DNA of 7,085 nucleotides from an uncultured Dysosmobacter sp. (GTDB lineage: Bacteria; Bacillota; Clostridia; Oscillospirales; Oscillospiraceae): positions 1 through 7,085 of the forward strand of contig CAKTSC010000069.1 in the NCBI GenBank assembly GCA_934597465.1, given 5' to 3'. Of the stretch, positions 1-6,738 are shown piece by piece. Numbering within the stretch: position 1 is the first letter of the stretch; each line of letters starts with the position of its first letter. The notes under the pieces are model-generated. The model did not search any database, was not told the origin of the DNA, and saw nothing but the letters and a program-made list of their open reading frames with translations. A program made the translations under genes and the position numbers.

Positions 1-168
1 CTGTCCCGGATACCGCCACGGCACTCCCAAAGCAAGGGGGTAGATGCAAGCCGTGCGGCGGGCCGCGGTGGCGGCATCGGGGCATCCGGTCAGGCATGCT
101 CCCACATGCGCAGCGCGGTACTAACTCCGCCATCCACGCTTACCCACGGGCGGCGCAGAAGCGCCGCC
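1..168 (-). ncRNA. Candidate structured RNA, 5' part, continues beyond the window
   Basis: I do not recognise this region, and no convincing protein frame fits it. Seen: just downstream of a minus-strand promoter (174-202) the expected transcript begins near 167-168 with a strong GC hairpin (147-170, minus-strand loop TTCT) and runs into a stretch rich in self-complementarity. Stems include 17-22 with 50-55 continued by 23-28 with 36-41 (7-nt loop and an 8-nt one-sided bulge), 13-19 alternatively with 68-74, and a 5-bp GCATG/CATGC hairpin around 94-109. Promoter, A/T-rich upstream tract and early hairpin resemble a stable-RNA gene. It could instead be a structured leader of a gene to the left, or, read on the plus strand, the 3' end of an RNA ending at the 147-170 hairpin followed by TTTATT. 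No motif of SRP RNA, RNase P RNA, tmRNA, 5S rRNA or tRNA is convincingly present. Strand and identity are inference. Confidence 0.35.
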
Positions 169-176
169 CGTTTATT
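146..176. other. Perfect GC-rich hairpin, either 5' RNA hairpin (minus) or weak terminator (plus)
   Basis: CGGGCGGCGC (147-156) and GCGCCGCCCG (161-170) form a perfect 10-bp stem with a 4-nt loop, extendable by an A-T pair (146/171). On the plus strand it is followed by TTTATT, a modest U-tract that could end a transcript arriving from the left. On the minus strand no T-run follows, but the stem sits at the expected transcription start of the promoter at 174-202, so it would be a 5' protective hairpin. The sequence alone does not decide between the two. Confidence 0.6.
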
Positions 177-220
177 GTAGCGTACTTTCGCTGCGGGTGC
201 AAGCGGAAACAAAACTTTTT
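174..220 (-). promoter_or_regulatory. Sigma-A-like promoter with A/T-rich upstream tract
   Basis: On the minus strand the -35-like TTGCAC (197-202) is separated by 17 nt from the -10 TACAAT (174-179). The -10 matches TATAAT at five of six positions; the -35 keeps only TTG. An A/T-rich tract (about 207-220, minus-strand AAAAAGTTTTG) lies just upstream of the -35, where an UP element would be. Predicted start is G167 or G168, at the foot of the 147-170 hairpin. It lies downstream of the ligase-like gene and would drive whatever lies to the left. Confidence 0.45.
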
Positions 221-232
221 CCATCTGCACCC
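195..232. repeat. Interrupted inverted repeat overlapping the -35 of the 174-202 promoter
   Basis: GGGTGCA (195-201) is repeated inverted as TGCACCC (226-232). Nested inside are GGAAA (205-209) and TTTCC (218-222), giving 7 bp, a 3x3 internal loop, 5 bp and an 8-nt loop. One outer arm overlaps the -35 hexamer at 197-202. It could be an operator, or a stem-loop at the end of the ligase-like transcript; no T-run follows on either strand, so it is not a standard terminator. Confidence 0.4.
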
Positions 233-278
233 TTCCGAGCCCGCCGGGCAGCCGGTCTTACTGCGGAGCCTCCGCTCC

Positions 279-1802
279 TCAGGCGCTCTCCGTTTCCGCC
301 CGGCAGACCTTCACCCCCGCGATGGCCAGGGCGAAGACGAACCAGAAGATGCACATGACCCGGGGATAGTTCCAGAGGTAATCCGCAAGGCCCGCCACCA
401 TGCCGCCGCAGAGGGCGCAGCATGCCGCCGCGGTGATGCTCCGGGCGGCGGAATCCGCGCAGTGGCGCACCTGCCGGGCGGCGCACTTGATGTTCCAGAG
501 CATGGACGCCAGGAAGCTCACGAAGCCCAGCAGGCCCGCCTCCACCCACAGCTCCAGGTACATATTGTGGGCGTGAACGTAGGGAGCATCCCCATGGTAG
601 AGGTTGCGATCCTCAATGAACTGCTGCACCGCCGCCGTGCCAAGGCCCGCACCGGAGACCGGCGCGGTCTCCACTACGCCGATGGCCGCCTGGTAGAGGG
701 GCACCCGGCTGGCGGTGGAGGAGTCCGAGGTGTTGGTGATGGTGAGGATCCGGTTCCAGATGGTGCTGGGCAGCAAGGGCAGGCAGCAAACGCCCGCCAC
801 CACGAAGAGCGGGAAGAACCGGGGCTTCCAGAGGAACATGAAGACCACCGCCGCGCAGGCGATGCCCACCCAGCTGGCCCGGGAATAGGTCATACCCAGG
901 GCCACGAAGCCCACGGCGAAGGCCCCCGCGGCCACCAGACGCGACCACCAGTGCCGGGAGCTCACCGTCAGCGCCACCAGCAGCGGCAGCAGCAGGATCA
1001 GCACCTGGGCGAAGGTATTCGGGTTATCAAAGAAGGACATGACCCGCCCCGGCATCCCCTCGTTGACGCTGAGATCCACGTAGGATTTGTTGACCTCCAC
1101 GCCCTGGATCCGCTGGTAAACGCCGTAGAGGGAGGACACCAGCACCACGAAGCCGCCGGAGGCCGCCAGGCGCTTGAGATCCGTCCCGTTCCGCACGGAG
1201 CTGACGGTCACGAGCAGGCACAGGGCCGCGCTGGCATGGTAGATCAGGAAGTGCCCGGAGAGCCCCGGATAGTGGGACAGCAGCGCCGCCAGCACGATGG
1301 CTCCGAAGAGCAGCACCGGGTAGAAGCCCACCACCCGGAGATCCAGCTTTGCCTCCCGCTCCCGCATCCCCCGCAGGAGGAGACACAGCAGCAGCAACAC
1401 CCCCGCCGCGAACTGATAGGCGTTGTTCCAACGGGAGAAGGGGATGATCCAGAGTGCCATCCACAGCCAGGATTCCGCCACGGCGGTCTCCCGGCCCAGC
1501 TCAAAGGCCAGGTTCGCGAAGAAGCTGCCGTCAAACTGCGTCTGCCAGCGGAGATAGACGCGGTGCAGCAGCCAGGCCGGGAAGTTCACCACTGCGGTGA
1601 GGGCCCGGCAGAGGAAGCTGTCCCCCCAGGCCCGGGCGACGTGCCCCTCCCGGCAGAGGATCCAGAGCAGCAGGGATCCGTCCGCCTTGCCGCTGATCCA
1701 GCGGACGGCGGCTGCCAAGGCCCGGCCCAGGCAGCTCTCCTGCCAGAGCCGTCCGATCCCGCTCAGAATCCCGCAGAGTATGCTTTGCTGAAAGATCGTC
1801 AT
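279..1802 (-). CDS. O-antigen ligase/polymerase-like membrane protein (Wzy_C/WaaL superfamily)
   Basis: A 507-residue polytopic membrane protein. The family transfers or polymerises lipid-linked glycans on the outer face of the membrane. Seen: many hydrophobic segments, roughly 112-143, 158-176, 186-201, 214-230, 264-281, 287-304, 311-325, 328-343, 421-437, 456-474 and 482-499. The Wzy_C signature SFFDNPNTFAQ lies at 256-266, TYSRASWVG at 305-313, and a large loop (about 345-415) contains SGAGLG (383-388) and the H410-A-H412-N motif typical of the catalytic loop. The first ~110 residues are an unusual extension with a recurring Ser-x-Leu motif. The start is preceded by AGAGGT (1813-1818), 10 nt upstream, overlapping the stop of the glycosyltransferase gene, so the two are probably translationally coupled. 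In a Gram-positive the product would be an exopolysaccharide or wall glycan rather than LPS. The acceptor and sugar cannot be told. Confidence 0.85.
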   Translation of the reverse strand: MTIFQQSILCGILSGIGRLWQESCLGRALAAAVRWISGKADGSLLLWILCREGHVARAWGDSFLCRALTAVVNFPAWLLHRVYLRWQTQFDGSFFANLAFELGRETAVAESWLWMALWIIPFSRWNNAYQFAAGVLLLLCLLLRGMREREAKLDLRVVGFYPVLLFGAIVLAALLSHYPGLSGHFLIYHASAALCLLVTVSSVRNGTDLKRLAASGGFVVLVSSLYGVYQRIQGVEVNKSYVDLSVNEGMPGRVMSFFDNPNTFAQVLILLLPLLVALTVSSRHWWSRLVAAGAFAVGFVALGMTYSRASWVGIACAAVVFMFLWKPRFFPLFVVAGVCCLPLLPSTIWNRILTITNTSDSSTASRVPLYQAAIGVVETAPVSGAGLGTAAVQQFIEDRNLYHGDAPYVHAHNMYLELWVEAGLLGFVSFLASMLWNIKCAARQVRHCADSAARSITAAACCALCGGMVAGLADYLWNYPRVMCIFWFVFALAIAGVKVCRAETESA

Positions 1803-1817
1803 GGGTGAAAATACCTC

Positions 1818-2831
1818 TCAAAGTCCGTTTTTCAGGCGGTACAGAGCCGTTAGCAGGCCGAAGTGCCCGCCGCAGACCAGATCCGCCACCATCTGCTTGT
1901 TGCGTCCCAGCCCCCTTGGACGCAGGGCCCGGATGGCCTCCGCCATCTCCTCCCGGCGGCAGAGGCCCTCCACGGCCCGCTGCTTCTCCCGCAGGCTCTT
2001 GGGGTTGCCCCTGGCATACTCATTGCCGATGGCGATGAGAAGCCCCGCCCAGAGGGTGCTCTCCCGCCACTGGGGGCGGGCCGCGGTCAGGCCGCAGGTC
2101 TCCGCGATGGCGGTCTTCCGCTCCAGGAAGCGGGAGAAGACCGTCATGTAATCCTTCATGTACTTCCGGGTGGCGGAATCCGGATTCATGAGGTAGCGGT
2201 AGAGGGGCTCCTCCGTCACCGCCAGGCAGTCCGCGTGGCAGAAGTACTCCAGAAGGAAGATCTCGTCCTCCAGATAGGCTCCCTCAAAGGTGATGCCGTT
2301 GTCCCGGAGGATGGCGGCGTCAAAGAGGTAGCGCCAGATGAAGCCGTTGAAGATGGGCGGGCAGAGCCGATCGCCCAGCAGGGGATAGAGCACCTTCTCC
2401 CGCAGGGCGTCCCGGTGATAGATCCCGGCGGGCAGCAGGGTCTCCGCCGTTTTCTCCCCGGCGGGCGTCATATTCCAGTGGGCGCAGCCGGAGGTATCCG
2501 CGCCGCTCTCCTCCCGGAGCCGCCAGAGGGTTTCCAGGGCCTCCGGCTCAAAGCCGTCGTCAGAATCCAGGAAGGCGATGCACCGCCCCTCCGCATGGGC
2601 AAGGCCCACGTTCCGGGCGGAGGACACGCCCCCGTTCTCCTTATGGAAGGCCCGGATCCGGGGATCCCGGGCGGCATAGGCATCGCAGAGGGCGCCGGAG
2701 GCGTCGGGGCTGCCGTCCTCAATGAGCAGCAGCTCCCAGTCCGTAAAGGTCTGTGTCAGGACGCTCTCCACGCAGGCGTCCAGGAATTTTTCCGCCCGGT
2801 AGACGGGCACGATGACGGAGATGGCAGGCAT
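1818..2831 (-). CDS. GT2-family glycosyltransferase
   Basis: A 337-residue cytosolic glycosyltransferase with a GT-A fold, expected to move a sugar from a nucleotide-sugar donor onto a growing glycan. Seen: the family N-terminus ISVIVPVYRAEKFLDAC (4-20), QTF.DWELLLIEDGSPD (27-43), NGGVSSARNVGL (66-77), the metal/nucleotide-binding FLDSDD (87-92), and LEDEIF (187-192) carrying the probable catalytic acid, with a helical C-terminal region after it. There is no membrane segment. The start chosen (ATG at 2829-2831) has AAGGAGGG (2837-2844) 6 nt upstream and gives the exact family N-terminus; a longer in-frame start at 2966 would run through the promoter and the clpC terminator. It is the first gene of a pair with the ligase-like gene 15 nt downstream, suggesting the two act on the same surface glycan. 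Donor and acceptor are unknown. Confidence 0.9.
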   Translation of the reverse strand: MPAISVIVPVYRAEKFLDACVESVLTQTFTDWELLLIEDGSPDASGALCDAYAARDPRIRAFHKENGGVSSARNVGLAHAEGRCIAFLDSDDGFEPEALETLWRLREESGADTSGCAHWNMTPAGEKTAETLLPAGIYHRDALREKVLYPLLGDRLCPPIFNGFIWRYLFDAAILRDNGITFEGAYLEDEIFLLEYFCHADCLAVTEEPLYRYLMNPDSATRKYMKDYMTVFSRFLERKTAIAETCGLTAARPQWRESTLWAGLLIAIGNEYARGNPKSLREKQRAVEGLCRREEMAEAIRALRPRGLGRNKQMVADLVCGGHFGLLTALYRLKNGL

Positions 2832-2868
2832 AGGAGCCCTCCTTCCCGGTATGGGCAGAGTTTTGATT

Positions 2869-2897
2869 ATTGTACCGCATTCCGCGCGATAAAGCAA
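2869..2897 (-). promoter_or_regulatory. Promoter of the glycosyltransferase/ligase pair
   Basis: Minus-strand TTGCTT (2892-2897), a 17-nt spacer and TACAAT (2869-2874). The predicted start near 2862 gives a leader of about 30 nt containing the strong ribosome binding site at 2837-2844. The -10 is identical to that of the promoter at 174-202. It lies downstream of the clpC terminator, so the glycan pair is an independent transcription unit. Confidence 0.6.
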
Positions 2898-2962
2898 GGC
2901 CTCCTTCCCGGCAGTCTCCGCCGCATTGATCCTATCACACCGGCTTTGCCGCCGCAAGCGCA

Positions 2963-3000
2963 GCAAAAAACCGCCCCAGGCCTTCGCCTGGGGCGGTTCC
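2963..3000 (-). terminator. Intrinsic terminator of the clpC operon
   Basis: On the minus strand, 7 nt after the clpC stop codon, a perfect stem pairs 2986-2998 with 2969-2981 (11 G/C-rich pairs plus two A-T pairs) around a 4-nt GAAG loop and runs directly into TTTTTT (2965-2970). This is a textbook rho-independent terminator that separates the stress operon from the glycan genes. Confidence 0.93.
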
Positions 3001-3007
3001 GCGCTCT

Positions 3008-5509
3008 TTACTTGGCTTCGGCGGGCTGGGGCTCCTCCGTCTTGGCTTCCGGCTCACTCTGCGCCTCCGCCTCCACGGTGAGCTTGCCGTCGGTGACGGT
3101 GAGCCTGGCGGTGCCGCCCTCTTTCAGGCTGCCCTCCAGCATCTTCTCCGCCACGGCGTCCTCCACCTGATTCTGGATGGCCCGGCGCAGGGGACGGGCG
3201 CCGTACTTGGGATCGAAGCCCTCCTTGGCCAGCTCCCGGATGGCGTCGCCACCGGCGTCCAGATGGATGCCCATGGCCTCCATGCGGCCGGAGACCGTCT
3301 TCAGCATCCGGCGGGCCACCTCTTCGATGTCCCCTTCGGTGAGGGCATGGAAGACGATGATGTCGTCGATGCGGTTCAGGAACTCCGGACGGAAGGTCTG
3401 ACGCAGCTCGGCCATGACGGTATCCTTGGCCTGCTGGAAGGCCTTCTCGGCGGCCTCGTCGGGATGGGTCTCGTCGGCGGAGAAGCCCAGCTTGCCGCCG
3501 GCGGCGGTCAGGGCCTTGGCGCCGATGTTGGAAGTCATGACGATGACGGTATTCTTGAAGTCCACGGTGCGGCCCTGGGAGTCCGTGATGCGGCCGTCGT
3601 CCAGGATCTGCAGCAGGATGTTCCAGACATCCTCATGGGCCTTCTCGATCTCGTCGAAGAGCACCACGGAGTAGGGCTTGCGGCGCACCTTCTCGGTGAG
3701 CTGGCCGCCCTCATCGTGCCCCACATATCCCGGAGGGGAGCCCACCAGGCGGGATACCGTGTGCCGCTCCATGTACTCGGACATGTCGATGCGGATCATG
3801 GCGTTCTCGTCGCCGAACATGGCCTCGGCCAGGGACTTGCAGAGCTCCGTCTTGCCCACGCCGGTGGGGCCCAGGAAGAGGAAGCTGCCGATGGGGCGCT
3901 TGGGGTCCTTCAGGCCCACACGGCCCCGGCGGATGGCCCGGGCCACGGCCTTCACGGCCTCGTCCTGGCCCACCACACGCTTGTGGAGGATATCCTCCAT
4001 GTGGAGCAGGCGCTGGCCCTCGTCCTCATTGAGCCGGGTCACGGGGATGCCCGTCCACCCGGCCACCACGGCGGCCACGTCCTCCTCCGTCACGGGGCGG
4101 TGCTGGCAGGGATCCTTGCGGCGGCGCTCCCGTTCCAGCTCCACCTGCTCCCGGTAGTCCTTCTCGATATCCCGGAGCTGGGCGGCCTTCTCGTAGTCCT
4201 GGGCGGCGATGGCGGCCTCCTTGTCCTTGGCAAGGGCGGCGATCTTCTCCTCCAGGCTCCGGAGCTCGGGGTTCAGCTCCTCGGTCTCCATGCGGACCCG
4301 GCTGGCGGCCTCATCCATGAGGTCGATGGCCTTGTCCGGCAGGAAGCGGTCGTTGATATAGCGTGCGGAGAGGGAGACGGCGGCCTGCAGGGCCTCGTCG
4401 GTGATGCGGAGCTTGTGGTGCTTCTCATACTTCTCCCGGATGCCCTTCAGGATCTCGAGCGTCGCCTCCTGGCTGGGTTCGCCCACGGTGACGGGCTGGA
4501 ACCGGCGCTCCAGGGCGGCGTCCTTCTCGATATACTTGCGGTACTCGTTGAGGGTGGTGGCGCCGATGACCTGGATCTCGCCCCGGGAGAGGGCGGGCTT
4601 CAGGATGTTGGCGGCGTCCACGGCGCCCTCGGCGCCGCCGGCCCCCACGATGGTATGGAGCTCGTCGATGAAGAGGATGACGTTCCCGGCCTTCCGGGCC
4701 TCCTCCATGACCTTCTTGATGCGCTCCTCGAACTCGCCCCGGTACTTGGTACCGGCCACCATGCCGGAGAGATCCAGGGAGAGGATGCGCTTGTCCAGCA
4801 GGTTTTCCGGCACGTCTGCCAGGGCGATCTTCCGGGCCAGGCCCTCGGCGATGGCGGTCTTGCCCACGCCGGGCTCACCGATGAGGACGGGGTTATTCTT
4901 GGTGCGGCGGGAGAGGATCTGGATGACCCGCTGGATCTCGGTGTCCCGCCCGATGACGGGATCCAGCTTGGACGCGCGGGCGTCCGCCGTCAGATCTCGG
5001 GTGAACTCGCTGAGTGTCTTGCCGCCCTCGGCCTGCTCGCCGCCCTTGGCCGCGCTCTTGGCGGCGCGGGGCTGGGACTGGAGCTTCGTCATCAGGGCGG
5101 AGTAGAGCTGGCGCACGTCGCAGCCCGCGGTGCGCAGGATGCGCACCGCCATGTTGCTGCCGTCCCGCAGGATGCCCGCCAGCAGGTGCTCGGTGCCCAC
5201 GGCGTCGGCTCCGCCGCGGACGGCGTCCTCCACCGCGATCTCAACGACACGTCTTGCTCTGGGGGTCAGGCCCTGGGCGGGGTTGCCGCCGGGGAAGCCG
5301 GCACCCACACTGCGGCGGGTGATCTCCTCCAGAAGCTCGGGAGTGAGACCGGCCTCCGTCAGCACGCTGTGGGCCAAGCCTTCCTCCTCCCGCATGAGGC
5401 CCAGCAGCAGGTGCTCGGTGCCTACGTAGCCGTGGCCCAGCTCCCCTGCCGCCTCCTGGGCAAGGCGCAGGACTTCCTCCGCGCCGGGGGTGAATCTGTT
5501 TTCATTCAT
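3008..5509 (-). CDS. clpC: ClpC, Hsp100 AAA+ unfoldase of the ClpCP protease
   Basis: An 833-residue cytosolic ATPase that unfolds proteins and feeds them to ClpP. Domains: Clp_N with two repeats (about 5-145); AAA1 with Walker A GEPGVGKT (211-218), pore loop KYRG (255-258), Walker B ILFIDELH (278-285) and Arg finger region R335-R336; a short middle domain (about 405-465) with a UVR-type coiled coil at 436-450, the length expected of ClpC and not ClpB; AAA2 with Walker A GPTGVGKT (547-554), Walker B VVLFDE (615-620), pore loop GYVGHDEGG (594-602), LNRID (711-715) and sensor 2 GARPLRR (770-776). LGF (674-676) matches the ClpP-docking loop. T7, E32, T82 and E107 match the phosphoarginine pockets described for Bacillus subtilis ClpC. 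The tail after ~812 is Glu/Pro/Ala-rich. The start has AAAGGAG (5518-5524) 8 nt upstream. It is the last gene of the CtsR-controlled operon. Confidence 0.98.
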   Translation of the reverse strand: MNENRFTPGAEEVLRLAQEAAGELGHGYVGTEHLLLGLMREEEGLAHSVLTEAGLTPELLEEITRRSVGAGFPGGNPAQGLTPRARRVVEIAVEDAVRGGADAVGTEHLLAGILRDGSNMAVRILRTAGCDVRQLYSALMTKLQSQPRAAKSAAKGGEQAEGGKTLSEFTRDLTADARASKLDPVIGRDTEIQRVIQILSRRTKNNPVLIGEPGVGKTAIAEGLARKIALADVPENLLDKRILSLDLSGMVAGTKYRGEFEERIKKVMEEARKAGNVILFIDELHTIVGAGGAEGAVDAANILKPALSRGEIQVIGATTLNEYRKYIEKDAALERRFQPVTVGEPSQEATLEILKGIREKYEKHHKLRITDEALQAAVSLSARYINDRFLPDKAIDLMDEAASRVRMETEELNPELRSLEEKIAALAKDKEAAIAAQDYEKAAQLRDIEKDYREQVELERERRRKDPCQHRPVTEEDVAAVVAGWTGIPVTRLNEDEGQRLLHMEDILHKRVVGQDEAVKAVARAIRRGRVGLKDPKRPIGSFLFLGPTGVGKTELCKSLAEAMFGDENAMIRIDMSEYMERHTVSRLVGSPPGYVGHDEGGQLTEKVRRKPYSVVLFDEIEKAHEDVWNILLQILDDGRITDSQGRTVDFKNTVIVMTSNIGAKALTAAGGKLGFSADETHPDEAAEKAFQQAKDTVMAELRQTFRPEFLNRIDDIIVFHALTEGDIEEVARRMLKTVSGRMEAMGIHLDAGGDAIRELAKEGFDPKYGARPLRRAIQNQVEDAVAEKMLEGSLKEGGTARLTVTDGKLTVEAEAQSEPEAKTEEPQPAEAK

Positions 5510-5528
5510 AAGGATATCTCCTTTATTT

Positions 5529-5599
5529 TTATTCTCTGGATTTCATGCTGCGCCGTCTCCGGCGCTCTCTTTCCGCCCGGCAGGCATCTGCCCGCCGGG
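5529..5599 (-). other. Two tandem hairpins in the mcsA-clpC spacer
   Basis: Between the mcsA-like stop and the clpC ribosome binding site are two stems. One pairs 5594-5599 with 5576-5581, interrupted by one mismatch, then 5590-5592 with 5583-5585. The other is a perfect 6-bp GCGCCG/CGGCGC stem (5550-5565) with a minus-strand GAGA loop. Neither is followed by a T-run, so they are not standard terminators. They could stabilise or mark processing of the clpC part of the mRNA. A five-codon frame (5529-5546) sits between the second hairpin and the clpC ribosome binding site. Confidence 0.5.
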
Positions 5600-5609
5600 G
5601 GATGGGCCG

Positions 5610-6116
5610 TCAGCTGGCCTTATTCTCGTCCTTGCCCTCCAGGGCACGGAGCTCGTCGCGGATCTCGGCGGCCCGCTCGAAGTTCTCCTCGCGGATGGCC
5701 TTCTTCAGCTCATGGTGCAGGGCGTTGCGCCGGCGGATCCGGGCAAAGCGGCTGCTCTCCTCGTCGCTGACGGCGTTTTCCTCCTTGGACTGGGGCGCTT
5801 CCTCCGCGCCGCTGCCAAGAGCCGGCATCTCCCGGAAGAAATCATCGAAGAGATCCTCCCCGAAAAAGCGGTTCCGGCGGCCGTTCAGGGCGCTGCGGTT
5901 CCCGAAGAAATCGCCCAGCAGGCTCCCGCCGAAGAAGCCATCGTCAAAGAAGCTCTCCATGCCGTCCATCATCCGCCGCTGCTGGGCGAAGATCCCGTCG
6001 GCATAGCCCAGCTTCCGGGCGCAGTCGGCGCAGAGGTGCTTCTCCTCCCGCCTGCCGTTGATATTGCTCCGGTACACGAAGCTCACTTCATTCTTGCCGC
6101 AATTCTCGCACTTCAT
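5610..6116 (-). CDS. mcsA: McsA-like UVR-domain zinc protein, ClpC/CtsR accessory factor
   Basis: A 168-residue cytosolic protein. Classical McsA activates the arginine kinase McsB and modulates CtsR and ClpC. Seen: an N-terminal zinc knuckle with C3-x-x-C6 and C29-x-x-C32 and the family phrase HLCADCARKLGY (27-38), a middle region (50-97) rich in Phe-Phe, Asp and Gly, a charged linker, and a C-terminal UVR motif (about 133-160, EENFERAAEIRDELRALE) like that of ClpC and UvrB/C. Only two CXXC motifs are present, against four in B. subtilis McsA, and the second pair is replaced by the aromatic/acidic segment. The start at 6116 is chosen because GGAGG lies just upstream, inside a 5-codon longer in-frame alternative (6131), and MKCENC is a typical N-terminus. 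It lies 53 nt after ctsR and 100 nt before clpC; mcsB is missing. The symbol is by context and partial similarity; "UvrB/UvrC motif protein" is the safer name. Confidence 0.85.
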   Translation of the reverse strand: MKCENCGKNEVSFVYRSNINGRREEKHLCADCARKLGYADGIFAQQRRMMDGMESFFDDGFFGGSLLGDFFGNRSALNGRRNRFFGEDLFDDFFREMPALGSGAEEAPQSKEENAVSDEESSRFARIRRRNALHHELKKAIREENFERAAEIRDELRALEGKDENKAS

Positions 6117-6169
6117 AATCCATTCCTCCATCTATCGCAAAACTTTTTTGAAAACTTAGGGAAAAGACA

Positions 6170-6625
6170 TCAGGCCAACTGCTGCAGCAGCACCTGCTTC
6201 ATCATGTCCGCCCGGACGGCCGAGCGCCGTTCCCGGGGAACGGCCGCCAGGCTCCGTTCGCCCATGGCGGTGTAGATGGTGCGGGCAACGCCCTCCTCCA
6301 ACGCCCCGGACTGCACCAGGTTTGAGAGGATGGCCCGTGCCGAAGGGAGATCGATCTCAGAGCCCACGCTGTTCACCACGTGCATCAGGAGGGTCTCCCG
6401 ATCCGTCCGCACCCGGGTGATGCGGATGTAGCCTCCGCCGCCCCTGCGGCTCTCCACAAGGTAGCCATGCTCCGGGGAGAAGCGGGTGGTCATGACGTAG
6501 TTGATCTGACTGGGGACGCAGTTGAACTTCTGGGCAAGATCGCTGCGCTGGATCTCCAGCACGCCGTCCGCCGCCTCGTTGAGGCTCTGCTGCAGGAACT
6601 GGGCGATCAAATCAGAAATCCCCAT
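6170..6625 (-). CDS. ctsR: CtsR, class III stress gene repressor
   Basis: A 151-residue DNA-binding repressor of clp genes that releases DNA on heating. Seen: an N-terminal winged helix-turn-helix (1-72) with the near-invariant CVPSQINYVMTTRFSPEHGY (36-55) and the wing ESRRGGGGYIRI (58-69). The tetraglycine turn (62-65) is the known intrinsic thermosensor, and R61 aligns with R62 of the Geobacillus protein, a McsB phosphorylation site. The C-terminal dimerisation domain follows (about 75-150). The start at 6625 is preferred over the in-frame ATG at 6634: AAAGGAG (6635-6641) is 9 nt from the former but directly abuts the latter. It is first in the ctsR - mcsA-like - clpC operon and is autoregulated through the operators at 6671-6687 and 6739-6755. 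Confidence 0.97.
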   Translation of the reverse strand: MGISDLIAQFLQQSLNEAADGVLEIQRSDLAQKFNCVPSQINYVMTTRFSPEHGYLVESRRGGGGYIRITRVRTDRETLLMHVVNSVGSEIDLPSARAILSNLVQSGALEEGVARTIYTAMGERSLAAVPRERRSAVRADMMKQVLLQQLA

Positions 6626-6670
6626 GCGGTTCATCTCCTTTATCGGTTCCGCTCACGCGGTTTGTTTGAT

Positions 6671-6687
6671 GTTGACTATCTTTGACC
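6671..6687 (-). promoter_or_regulatory. CtsR operator, downstream box
   Basis: On the minus strand this reads GGTCAAA-GAT-AGTCAAC, two direct heptads separated by 3 nt. It fits the CtsR consensus (RGTCAAA, NAN, RGTCAAA) except for the last base. It lies about +8 to +24 relative to the predicted ctsR start, where a bound repressor would block elongation or promoter escape. A further degenerate heptad CGTCAGA lies at 6693-6699. Confidence 0.8.
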
Positions 6688-6701
6688 TTTAGTCTGACGA
6701 C

Positions 6702-6729
6702 AGTATAGCACCATCCGCGCAAATGTCAA
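6702..6729 (-). promoter_or_regulatory. Promoter of the ctsR-mcsA-clpC operon
   Basis: Minus-strand TTGACA (6724-6729), a perfect -35, a 16-nt spacer, and TATACT (6702-6707), a five-of-six -10. Predicted start is near 6695, giving a leader of about 70 nt. CtsR boxes lie 9 nt upstream of the -35 and just downstream of the start, so a strong vegetative promoter is held by repression. Confidence 0.85.
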
Positions 6730-6738
6730 TAGGTTTTC

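Noticed and set aside
88..125. SRP-RNA domain IV resemblance on the plus strand (GGTCAGG, hairpin, GCAGC)
   Set aside because: The GGAA tetraloop is absent and the conserved AGCAG is not intact. The similarity is too short to name the RNA.
110..140. T-box-like string on the minus strand (TAGTACCGCG, near TGGNACCGCG)
   Set aside because: The bases that must pair with the tRNA CCA end are not intact (TAG instead of TGG), and no terminator/antiterminator pair or stem I features are recognisable.
96..1808. Long plus-strand open frame (570 codons) antisense to the ligase-like gene
   Set aside because: It is rich in Gly, Pro, His, Arg and Gln, with no domain and no good ribosome binding site, and it mirrors a clear membrane-protein gene. 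It is an effect of high GC at third codon positions.
2832..2966. Longer N-terminus for the glycosyltransferase starting at 2966
   Set aside because: The extension has no ribosome binding site, overlaps the clpC terminator and the gene's own promoter, and adds residues foreign to the family. The start at 2831 has an excellent ribosome binding site.
1863..3170. Plus-strand open frame of 435 codons antisense to the glycosyltransferase and through the clpC terminator
   Set aside because: It has no family motifs and crosses a clear terminator and promoter on the other strand.
3263..5770. Plus-strand open frame of 835 codons antisense to clpC
   Set aside because: Its composition (Leu/Gly/Asp/His-rich, low complexity) is the complement of conserved ClpC codons. 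ClpC accounts for the region completely.
6117..6169. Possible terminator between ctsR and the mcsA-like gene in the A/T-rich spacer
   Set aside because: There are T and A runs but no stable stem before them, and the operon order and the missing promoter favour read-through.
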